From positions 1 to 34,611 of the forward strand of contig JAJEAX010000021.1 in assembly GCA_022822565.1 (NCBI GenBank): DNA of 34,611 nt, read 5' to 3'. The notes below the pieces were generated by a model, which had not been told where the DNA came from, did no database searches, and saw only the letters and a program-made list of their open reading frames with translations. The translations under genes and the position numbers were made by a program. Of the stretch, positions 27,059 to 34,611 are shown piece after piece. Origin of the DNA: Candidatus Latescibacterota bacterium. Lineage in GTDB: Bacteria > Latescibacterota > UBA2968. The first letter of the stretch is position 1. The number at the start of each line of letters is the position of its first letter.

Positions 27059-28588
27059 CTATCGAAACAAATCGCGGTACAAACGAACATTTTTCTTTCC
27101 CGAAAATGTGGCAAAAGCACTGGCAAATTCGTGCCGAACAACCTGCTGCTGGCTGTGCAAACGCGCGATAAGCCCGCCGATAGCCGCAGCGCAAAGCAGA
27201 CGATCTGTACGCCGACTGCGGGACAACACCTCGTTCAAATAGGCCATCAATTCCTGCTGTTGTACTGATAAATCGTTAAAATCCCCCAGATTATCCTGCA
27301 ATTTCTTCATATATCCGATGAGTTTGTTCATCTTATCTTTGGGAAAAAGCGAGGCAAAAAATTCTAACAAATACCGCAATTTTTTGCAATCAATTCGCAG
27401 ATTGTGCAATGCCTCATCCGGCGTATCGTCTCCAATCGCCTGCCCTCTTTTGAGTACCTGTTTAAAACGCTTATAAATAAATTTTCGCGCGAGAGCTATG
27501 GCAGGTATAGCGGAGCCCTTCCCTCCCCGAGACTGTACACCCTGCAAAAAAGCCGCCCATGAATTCATCATGTCCAGATATTCGGGTTTATCGAGAACCT
27601 GCACCATGTCGTTAAGGGCACGCCGACGTTCGCTCTTTAAGCGCGAAAACACGGCGTCCAACCCGGGTTGTAGCGATTGGGGCAACAAGGCGCGATAAGT
27701 CTCTTCTTCGAGCAAATACACGTCCAGATCTCGCAACCGATTGGTCGATCTGTTCAATTGCCGGAACTCATCCTTAAAATGTTCTACGGCATCTTTGGGC
27801 AAAACGCCTTTAATTTGACTCAGCGCTGACCGTGTGCGCCGAATCGCAACCCGAAAATCATGCAGAAATTCCGTATCCCAATCCGCGCGAATACCCGCTT
27901 CATTTTGGCGCATTACATCGTGTAGACATTGCAAAATCTCACCTGTTGCCTCCCTGCCACTCGCATCGCGATTCAGGCCGAGATTGAGCTTTGAAGAATA
28001 ATCGCCCGGCACGCATCCTGCGAGATTCATCACGCGCTCAAATACATCCTCTGCCGCATGTGCAATATCCAACTTCATAAAGCGACGGCGCAAATTCTCA
28101 AAATCGCGTTCATATCCCCGTACGCTTTGCAATGCCAGAGTCGCAACGTGTCCGTTTTCTGTACTGGTATGCGTGAGAAATAACCGAACAACTGTCTTTT
28201 CATCTGTATTCAAAACGCCAAATCCGCAAACCTTCTGCTCCACCTGTGCTCGAAGTAACAGCGCTCGAATAGAGAGCGCGTCCCGCAATGTGTCGCGCAA
28301 CTCGCCCTCTGGGAACATCCACCAGAAGCGGCCTTCCAGATTTTGTTTCATCTCGATCTGATCGTGTACCAAAGGGTATTCACCATCTACAATTCGTTGT
28401 AAATACACCGTGCTTCCCGTTTGTATCAGCGCGAGTCCCTTCCGATACAACCGCCAGTCAAATGTGTCGAAATACCGCACCGTCTTTTCAACTTCAGATA
28501 CATGCAGCAGACGCTCGGGCGCGAGTTTTTCGACCACATCTCGTCCATGCGGATCACTTAATACATAAGTTTCACTGAGCGTGATCAT
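27059..28588 (-). CDS. CHAD domain-containing protein with degenerate CYTH-like N-terminus
   Basis: FLHDFRVAIRRTRSALSQIKGVLP, LNRSTNRLRDLDVYLLEEETYRALLP, ALHNLRIDCKKLRYLLEFFASLF, LQDNLGDFNDLSVQQQEL: conserved His/basic CHAD motifs. Confidence 0.93.
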   Translation of the reverse strand: MITLSETYVLSDPHGRDVVEKLAPERLLHVSEVEKTVRYFDTFDWRLYRKGLALIQTGSTVYLQRIVDGEYPLVHDQIEMKQNLEGRFWWMFPEGELRDTLRDALSIRALLLRAQVEQKVCGFGVLNTDEKTVVRLFLTHTSTENGHVATLALQSVRGYERDFENLRRRFMKLDIAHAAEDVFERVMNLAGCVPGDYSSKLNLGLNRDASGREATGEILQCLHDVMRQNEAGIRADWDTEFLHDFRVAIRRTRSALSQIKGVLPKDAVEHFKDEFRQLNRSTNRLRDLDVYLLEEETYRALLPQSLQPGLDAVFSRLKSERRRALNDMVQVLDKPEYLDMMNSWAAFLQGVQSRGGKGSAIPAIALARKFIYKRFKQVLKRGQAIGDDTPDEALHNLRIDCKKLRYLLEFFASLFPKDKMNKLIGYMKKLQDNLGDFNDLSVQQQELMAYLNEVLSRSRRTDRLLCAAAIGGLIARLHSQQQVVRHEFASAFATFSGKKNVRLYRDLFR

Positions 28589-29048
28589 CGGGCGCACCTC
28601 TACATGCGAGGGTTGCATTTTTGTAACGGTCATCATCGGTCACATCTCGTCCAAACCACGACGGAGGGACAAAGCGCGAACTTTCATCCACGGTCTCAAA
28701 CTCGACTTCTGCCACCACCAGACCCTTCAGGCGGCCGCGGTACACATCCAGTTCAATTACCCATATCCCTTCGTCGATCTCATAGCGCACTTTTTCGACC
28801 CACCTGCCTTCAGTCAAAGGCCAGAGGGTATCAAATTGCGCTCGGCTCAATTCCACCTCGACTTCCGTCCGCTGCACACCTTTGCCCTGTTTCACAGTCT
28901 GATAAAATCGCTCGCCTTTGCGACGCAGCCGAATCTCCGTGCCATCCTCCCCTACCGAGAGATAGCCCTGTGAGATTTCTACGCCCTTACAAGCCGCCAG
29001 ATCCGGCATTTTTCGCACGCAAAACTTCCGCTCAATTTCTTTTGTCAT
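28572..29048 (-). CDS. CYTH domain-containing protein (triphosphate tunnel metalloenzyme family)
   Basis: TKEIERKFCVRKMPDL...GYLSVGEDGTEIRLRRKGERFYQTVKQGKGVQRTEVEVELSRAQFDTLWPLTEGRWVEKVRYEI...VAEVEFETVDESSRFVPPSWFGRDVTDDDRYKNATLA: classic ExExK and CYTH residues. Confidence 0.95.
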   Translation of the reverse strand: MTKEIERKFCVRKMPDLAACKGVEISQGYLSVGEDGTEIRLRRKGERFYQTVKQGKGVQRTEVEVELSRAQFDTLWPLTEGRWVEKVRYEIDEGIWVIELDVYRGRLKGLVVAEVEFETVDESSRFVPPSWFGRDVTDDDRYKNATLACRGAPDDHAQ

Positions 29049-29290
29049 GACAAAACGCGCGTTCCCAGATGTGAAAAGGAGGACAGGATGCTTTATCCCC
29101 AATAATTAATGATAACAAACCTCATCGCCGAAAGCAATTTTTAAGATAATACACAGGGTTTGATGTAGCCATGCTTTCTCTATCCGCAAGTACGACAAAA
29201 ACACTTGACAACGACTGCCGAAAACGCCTTCTTGCCAGCCATGCGCAAGAAATGGCCCTTGTAGTTCCTACACTTAGAGGAGATTAGAAG

Positions 29291-30322
29291 ATGGACAATT
29301 CGATGCGTGACACACTCGCACGACAAGGCTATATCGTCGTGCCCAATGTACTCAATCAACAGCAGTTGGACGAGCTCAATGAAGTCTATGATCAGCATAT
29401 CTTTGAGCGGAAGGAGACGCTGTCCACGGCCCGCACCGACAAACAGAACCGCTTCTACATCGGCGAGCGCGACAAGCACAAGACAACTGACCGGCACGGC
29501 AACACCTACATAGGGAGAAGGTTCTGGAGCAAGGCCTACAGAGACCTTATCGACAACGAGACCATGCTGCCCATCCTTGAAGAGCTTCTCGGCGACCCGG
29601 CGTGGGGCCATGCCCCAGCACACATGCCGGAAGAGCTTCGCCCCTCGTTCCGGTTAGATCACGACAATGTACACTACAAGCCTGGCCGGAAACCGACAGA
29701 CGGCGAGGACAAAGGCGGGACGCTCCACGGCGGCCCGGGTGCCTTTCATATCACGTGTGTGTATGAGCTCAAGACAGTCGGACCAGATGACGGGGGCTTC
29801 GGGTGTGTTGTTGGCACACACAAGCCGGCCAATGAGCAGAAACTGATGGGCATTGCCGGCGACTGGCGGCGGAACTGGTGCGATACGGAATGGACGTCGA
29901 AGTTGCCGAACTGGGATGGCGATGTGCCAGTACACCGCGTCGAGGCCAGGGCTGGGGACTGCATTTTGTTCACTGAGAAGCTCAAACACGGTACGATTCC
30001 GTGGGCAGGGAGCGACGAGCGCCGTACCCTCTTCTACAAGTATGTTCCCTTCGGCATGCACCACGGCGACGCGGCGTACGACACCAACGACCCCGAACTC
30101 ACTGAGCGGCAGAAACGGATCCTGGAGTTCTCGCCGTGCTGGTTTAACGATCCTCGAGAGGACAAAGACTACTCCGCGAACCCGGCACTGACAAAGCTCC
30201 ATCCACTGGCGCGTGTGAAGAGCGACCCGAGCGTGTTGCTGCCGGGCATGTCGCCGCCGCACATCCGGCTGACGGACGAGACCAGGGCGATGCTGAGGGC
30301 CGAACAGAATTCTTTGGCGTGA
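29291..30322 (+). CDS. Phytanoyl-CoA dioxygenase (PhyH) family protein
   Basis: RQGYIVVPNVLNQQQLDELNEVYDQHI; FRLDHDNVHYKPG; GPGAFHITCVYELKTVGPDDGGFGCVVGTHKPANEQ; GDCILFTEKLKHGTIPWAGSDERRTLFYKYVPFG (Fe/2OG ligand-type HxD...H...R). AGGAG upstream of the ATG. Confidence 0.93.
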   Translation: MDNSMRDTLARQGYIVVPNVLNQQQLDELNEVYDQHIFERKETLSTARTDKQNRFYIGERDKHKTTDRHGNTYIGRRFWSKAYRDLIDNETMLPILEELLGDPAWGHAPAHMPEELRPSFRLDHDNVHYKPGRKPTDGEDKGGTLHGGPGAFHITCVYELKTVGPDDGGFGCVVGTHKPANEQKLMGIAGDWRRNWCDTEWTSKLPNWDGDVPVHRVEARAGDCILFTEKLKHGTIPWAGSDERRTLFYKYVPFGMHHGDAAYDTNDPELTERQKRILEFSPCWFNDPREDKDYSANPALTKLHPLARVKSDPSVLLPGMSPPHIRLTDETRAMLRAEQNSLA

Positions 30323-30341
30323 ACCTCGGGGGCGAGGATTT

Positions 30342-32798
30342 CTACAGGCCGATGAGGTAAGACAGCTTCAGCAGAAGGGCGCGGTTGCGTTCGTGGAGGC
30401 CGCCTTCCGTGCCGTAACCTTGATCGTACACAAGATAAAGGTCGCTGCCTGGGCGAAAACGGTAATTCAATAGGAAATTTGTACTGAATACTTCTGAATC
30501 ATTGTTCCACTGGGCGAACACTTTCACGTAGAAGTCCGTGGTGAATGAATACTGGAGGCGGTTGCTCAATACGTGAATGTTCAGATTGGCGTGTGGTAGT
30601 CTGAGCCAGTTAATTTCATAATCCGTTTCGAGCGAAAGCCTTCCCACAGGACGGAATAAATTGGTTACCCAGACCCGATATCTGCGCCCCGTATAGTAAT
30701 TTCCCACCTCCAGGGATACACGAGGGCTGAGCTTTCGGATTCGACTGCCAAACAAACGCATTTTGAATGTCGTAAATTCGTATTTCCCGACAGGGATGTC
30801 GGTTGTCATCCTCCTTGACGGTCTGAACGGCCCCTCGACCACATCGTAGGTTCGGGTTATATCGAAAATGTACCAGTCGCCGGAACTGAATCCAGTGAGT
30901 GAGTACAAACTGGCAATCCAGAATTTTACTTCGTTGTTTGCGTTGGTAAATACACGAAAATACGGGCGGAAATATATCGATCGTATGCCCAGGACGCCTG
31001 GTCGTGGTCGATAACCCAGCTCGGAATAATAGCGGTTCAGGCCCCGGAGCCCACGCCTTCGATTCACGAATCCGACCGCTGGATTGAAATTGTTCTCGAT
31101 CTTCATGTAAGAAAACCGGGCGGAGTAAATCGTACCTGAATAACCCGCTTCGATAAATGCGGCATCGTCTTCATCGGTATTTCCTGCGTCCCATGTGCGG
31201 GCGTAAAACGCCGAAACGTTGAAGTTTGGCGTAGGCGAAAAGGAAAAGTCCAGTCCGCCGGCGCGATTGTAGGCACTGCCCGTTTGTTTGTTGACAAACA
31301 TGAAACCGAGATTCGAACGGGTGAACACATCCTGCTTTACGCGCAGGATCGAGAAGTCGGATTTATTCGAAAGGCCATTCGAATCCATCATGATGTGCAT
31401 GGCACCAATGCCGGTACCGCCTGTTTTGCCTACCAGTTTGCTGCCCAGGAGAATTGGGACGGGCTGGCCGTTTTCGAGTCCAATTCTTCGGCTGTAGAAC
31501 AACAAGGTAGGGGGGCGTGTATCTCCGCCTCGCATAGAAGCCGCTTCTCCAAAGTCAAAGAGGCTCGCGCTTTCCAGGAAGAAATCCCGTTTTTCCGGGA
31601 AGAAGAGCGGAAACTGCGTGAGGTTGACCTGTTCCTGGTCGCCCTCTACCTGGGCAAAGTCTGTGTTGTAGGACAGGTCCAGGGTCAGGTTCTGGGTGAC
31701 GCCATATCGGAGATCGACGCCGGCTTCCACGTCCGGCTGATAGGTGCGATCCACTGCTTCGAGATTTCTGAGCGTGCCCGGGAGGATATAAGGTTTGATT
31801 TGCAGGAGGTTCTTGCGGTCAATGGCGGTCAATCCTTTCAACGCTGCAAGGTCCGACATATAATAGCGTGATAGAACTGCCGACGATCGCTTGCCTACCA
31901 TCAGGGTTGTGCTTTCGTTTTTGGACGCGATGAAACGCGACAGGTTGATCCCCCACGTGAGATCCTCGCCTTCCACAAAGCGCAGTTGATCGAAGGGAAT
32001 GGCAATCTCCGCCGTCCAGCCTTGTTGATGCCGTCGTGTTTTTGCTTCCCAGATGCAGTCCCAGTCCTGATTTCGGGTGCGACCTTCCTGAGACAACAGC
32101 ATATCTTGCCTTGCGCCCAGCGAATTGATGAAAAAGGCCACGCCGTTTTGCCTGGCGTCATAGGGGTCCAGTATGATCTGAACGTTGTCATCCACGGCAA
32201 GTTCTGAGTCTCGTTTCATGTTGTTCGCGACGATGCTGTTGGGGGCCGAATCGTAACATTCTACGCCAAAGTAGATCTTCTGCTGGTCATATACAATGCG
32301 CGCTACTGTTCGCTCCGTGGCGGGCACGAAGTATTTGGGCCACCTTTGGATGAACCCTTCGATGGGTCGCGCCTGTTGCCAGACCGCATCATCCAGCCTC
32401 CCATTCAGAACAGGGCCTGTCGAAACGCGTGTCGCGTGGACTTCGCGGAGCGCCCGCATTCGTTCGGGAGGTGCCATTTCGCCGTTCAACCTGGCGACTT
32501 TTTGAGACGGCGCGAGGGCACTTTCTTTTGTCTCCACGACGCGCGCGACAAGCCGATCACCCAGCTCCTTGATGACTTCCAGTTTAACACCATTAAATCC
32601 ACCACCTTGGAGCACGCCGAGCCGACTCAGCACGGGCGCGGAACCATTCAGGCCGGAGATGTAAACGAGATCGCCGTGTACCTGATTGACAACGCCGATA
32701 GCTCCAAGGCTTTCCTCTCCACAAGCTGGTTCCTCTGTCGCGACGTGTGAAAACAGCAGGATGAAACAAGTGCTACCAACACATAAAGCACGAGCCAT
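30342..32798 (-). CDS. DUF5916 / CBM9-like N-terminal domain outer-membrane beta-barrel protein
   Basis: LNGRLDDAVWQQARPIEGFIQRWPKYFVPATERTVARIVYDQQKIYFGVECYDS...LTWGINLSRFIASKNE...FPEKRDFFLESASLFDFGE...LFYSRRIGL; many alternating beta-strands at the C-terminus. Confidence 0.9.
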   Translation of the reverse strand: MARALCVGSTCFILLFSHVATEEPACGEESLGAIGVVNQVHGDLVYISGLNGSAPVLSRLGVLQGGGFNGVKLEVIKELGDRLVARVVETKESALAPSQKVARLNGEMAPPERMRALREVHATRVSTGPVLNGRLDDAVWQQARPIEGFIQRWPKYFVPATERTVARIVYDQQKIYFGVECYDSAPNSIVANNMKRDSELAVDDNVQIILDPYDARQNGVAFFINSLGARQDMLLSQEGRTRNQDWDCIWEAKTRRHQQGWTAEIAIPFDQLRFVEGEDLTWGINLSRFIASKNESTTLMVGKRSSAVLSRYYMSDLAALKGLTAIDRKNLLQIKPYILPGTLRNLEAVDRTYQPDVEAGVDLRYGVTQNLTLDLSYNTDFAQVEGDQEQVNLTQFPLFFPEKRDFFLESASLFDFGEAASMRGGDTRPPTLLFYSRRIGLENGQPVPILLGSKLVGKTGGTGIGAMHIMMDSNGLSNKSDFSILRVKQDVFTRSNLGFMFVNKQTGSAYNRAGGLDFSFSPTPNFNVSAFYARTWDAGNTDEDDAAFIEAGYSGTIYSARFSYMKIENNFNPAVGFVNRRRGLRGLNRYYSELGYRPRPGVLGIRSIYFRPYFRVFTNANNEVKFWIASLYSLTGFSSGDWYIFDITRTYDVVEGPFRPSRRMTTDIPVGKYEFTTFKMRLFGSRIRKLSPRVSLEVGNYYTGRRYRVWVTNLFRPVGRLSLETDYEINWLRLPHANLNIHVLSNRLQYSFTTDFYVKVFAQWNNDSEVFSTNFLLNYRFRPGSDLYLVYDQGYGTEGGLHERNRALLLKLSYLIGL

Positions 32799-32883
32799 AA
32801 AAAACCTCGAATAATGAATGATGTCGAGCCCACGTATGATACTTGACGTAGGGCAGCGTGATACGGATTTCTTCTTGATCTTT

Positions 32884-32920
32884 GATTATTTATGAGTTAT
32901 TCTGGCGTAAGAAAATAATC
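32884..32920. promoter_or_regulatory. Candidate operator: inverted repeat GATTATTT-N21-AAATAATC between the divergent DUF5916 and LysR genes
   Basis: Perfect 8-bp inverted repeat at 32884-32891 and 32913-32920, 42 bp upstream of the LysR start. Confidence 0.35.
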
Positions 32921-32962
32921 TCCGACTATTGATAGACAAAATTGATAATTACAATAGGATAT

Positions 32963-33925
32963 ATGAATAAAACGAATAGATCAAAATTCAGGCTAGAGAC
33001 CGACTTGATCAGCCTCCGTTCTCTGATCGCAGTCGTGGAAGAAGGCGGGTTCTCGGCGGCGGCGAATCGGATCAATCGCACACAGTCTGCTATCAGCCTT
33101 CAGGTCGCCAAGTTGGAGGAACGGCTGAACGCGAAGCTTTTGGAGCGTACCAGTCGATCCATCGCGTTAACGCCCGCTGGTGAAACTTTTCTAAGCTATG
33201 CCCGGCGAATTCTCGAACTGGCAGACGAAGCGGTTCTGTCTGTTACTGCGCCAAAGGAAACAACGCGACTTCGGGTAGGCTTTGTGCAATATCTTGCTCC
33301 GCAGCATCTGCACATCCTGCTTGCCCGTTTTCGGCAGGCGCATCCAAATTGTGACTTAAGCCTGGTTCTCGGGGGCGCAGGGGGCGCAAAATTGCTGGAG
33401 GCGATGGCGCGTGGTGAGCTGGATGTCGTTTTTGTGGATCCTGGTATGGCGCACGGTGAGGCAGACGGTGCCCTGGCAGGCTCCAAGGGCAAAGTGCTTT
33501 GGGAAGAACCATTGGTCTGGACGGGAAAGGTGAATCCTTCGGATGATCCATCTGCCCCGATTGAGCTGGTTTTGTTGCACCCGCCGTGTAGTTTTAGACA
33601 GATCGCCTTCGAAGCACTCACCAAGATCGGAACGCCGTGGAAACTCTCGATAGATACCAACTCTGTACAGGGGGTACAATCCGCGATTCGCGCCGGATTG
33701 GGTGTCAGCGTGCTGCCGCTCTCGGCTGTTCTGGAGGGCATGCCGATTAATGAAGGTGACTTGCCTGAACTCCCGAGAACGTCTGTGATGAGCTACACCA
33801 GCACGGATCTGTCGCACCCTTATGCGCAGCGGTTCATTGATTTTCTCCTCGAGCGTATGAAGGACAGCTTTAAGGTGAACAAGGACGTTTCATTTGGTGC
33901 AAGCAATAGCGCACCAGAATCATAA
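32963..33925 (+). CDS. LysR family transcriptional regulator
   Basis: N-terminal HTH LISLRSLIAVVEEGGFSAAANRINRTQSAISLQVAKLEERLNAKLLERTSRSIALTPAGETFL; LysR substrate domain. Confidence 0.97.
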   Translation: MNKTNRSKFRLETDLISLRSLIAVVEEGGFSAAANRINRTQSAISLQVAKLEERLNAKLLERTSRSIALTPAGETFLSYARRILELADEAVLSVTAPKETTRLRVGFVQYLAPQHLHILLARFRQAHPNCDLSLVLGGAGGAKLLEAMARGELDVVFVDPGMAHGEADGALAGSKGKVLWEEPLVWTGKVNPSDDPSAPIELVLLHPPCSFRQIAFEALTKIGTPWKLSIDTNSVQGVQSAIRAGLGVSVLPLSAVLEGMPINEGDLPELPRTSVMSYTSTDLSHPYAQRFIDFLLERMKDSFKVNKDVSFGASNSAPES

Positions 33926-33977
33926 ATACCGCTTTCACGGAGCTACATTTTTACAGAACTTTTTGGACTTGCCCCGC

Positions 33978-34189
33978 ACAGTTGGACCAGGTGACGGGGG
34001 CTTCAGGTGTGTTATTGGCACACACAAGCCGGCCAATGAGCAGAAACTGCTGGACATTGACGGCGACTGGCGGCGGAACTGGTGCGACTGGCGCGTGTGA
34101 AGAGCGACCCGGGTGTGTTGCTGCCGGGCATGTCGCCGCCGCACATCCGGCTGACGGACGAGACCAGAGCGATGCTGAGTGCCAACTAG
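33978..34189 (+). pseudogene. Phytanoyl-CoA dioxygenase remnant (internally deleted partial copy of 29291-30322)
   Basis: 33978-34087 aligns without gaps to 29774-29883, and 34088-34189 to 30206 onward; the intervening 322 bp are absent, shifting the frame. A handful of mismatches counted by eye. Confidence 0.92.
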
Positions 34190-34611
34190 AACTTTTTAGC
34201 CAAATGAGAGGGAAATCAGCAGAGGGCGTTTTGGAAGATTCTCCTCATTGGAGATTGAGCATAGACAGTTTGTTGGAGAGGGATTCAGGCAGGGACGGCT
34301 TCTCTTCTTTTTAGCGAAACGTGGGCGTGGTCATTGTGTGTGCTGGGGAGATTGTACACACTTTCACCATGTTCTGTTTTCAGTGTTTTTCCCCGGCTGT
34401 CCCGTATAGGACGAAAGCCCATTGCCCGGAAATACTCGGTGCGAATACTGCGACTGTTCAGTAAGATATTTCATAGTACACGACAAAACTTCGCAACGTA
34501 TTGTGTCACAAAGAATTAAAAAAATGAAAATTGCTCAATTTGGGCTTTTGATCCAGTATGCACAACACATCTGCTGAGTTTATGTGGGAATCCATCTCTT
34601 GGACAAGCAGA

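Noticed and set aside
29654-30262. 202-aa minus-strand ORF antisense to PhyH
   Set aside because: GC-rich shadow ORF opposite a clear PhyH gene
33894-34100. 68-aa ORF MVQAIAHQNHKYRFHGATFLQNFLDLPRTVGPGDGGF... as an independent small gene
   Set aside because: Its C-terminal half is the PhyH remnant in frame; it overlaps the end of LysR and terminates at the deletion junction
34190-34611. Terminal region searched for tRNA, ncRNA or IS ends
   Set aside because: Only short unsupported ORFs; no tRNA-like cloverleaf or terminal inverted repeat could be identified by eye

Overview
The window is a 34.6 kb bacterial chromosomal segment from a Gram-negative-type (didermic) organism. The mix of GWxTD, DUF5916, lamin-tail/FlgD-like and PhyH proteins suggests an FCB-group-like lineage; that placement is inference. 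The backbone is housekeeping, mostly on the minus strand: rpoN, a MOSC protein, lptB, lptA/OstA, lptC, pyrG, gatC, then uvrD/pcrA, mltG, ruvX, and a GWxTD / DUF5683-like / FN3-lipoprotein cluster. Between gatC and the uvrD block lies an accessory island (~12.1-15.5 kb). It holds a two-gene cassette, an OLD-like/DUF3696 AAA ATPase plus a protein whose C-terminus resembles the MITD1 C-terminal (MIT_C) phospholipase-D-like domain (HDRYIRFD...IIGKGIEVF), which I propose as a candidate, possibly undescribed, defence system. Next to it is a decayed VapC PIN toxin behind an intact antitoxin-like ORF. Other notable items are a CYTH-CHAD-orphan ParA cluster (candidate polyphosphate-granule positioning system), a lamin-tail-domain surface protein with a ~1.05 kb internal tandem duplication, and a phytanoyl-CoA dioxygenase gene with a nearby remnant copy carrying a 322 bp out-of-frame deletion. 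I saw no rRNA, tRNA, CRISPR array or transposase. All family calls are from reading the translations; no database search was run.
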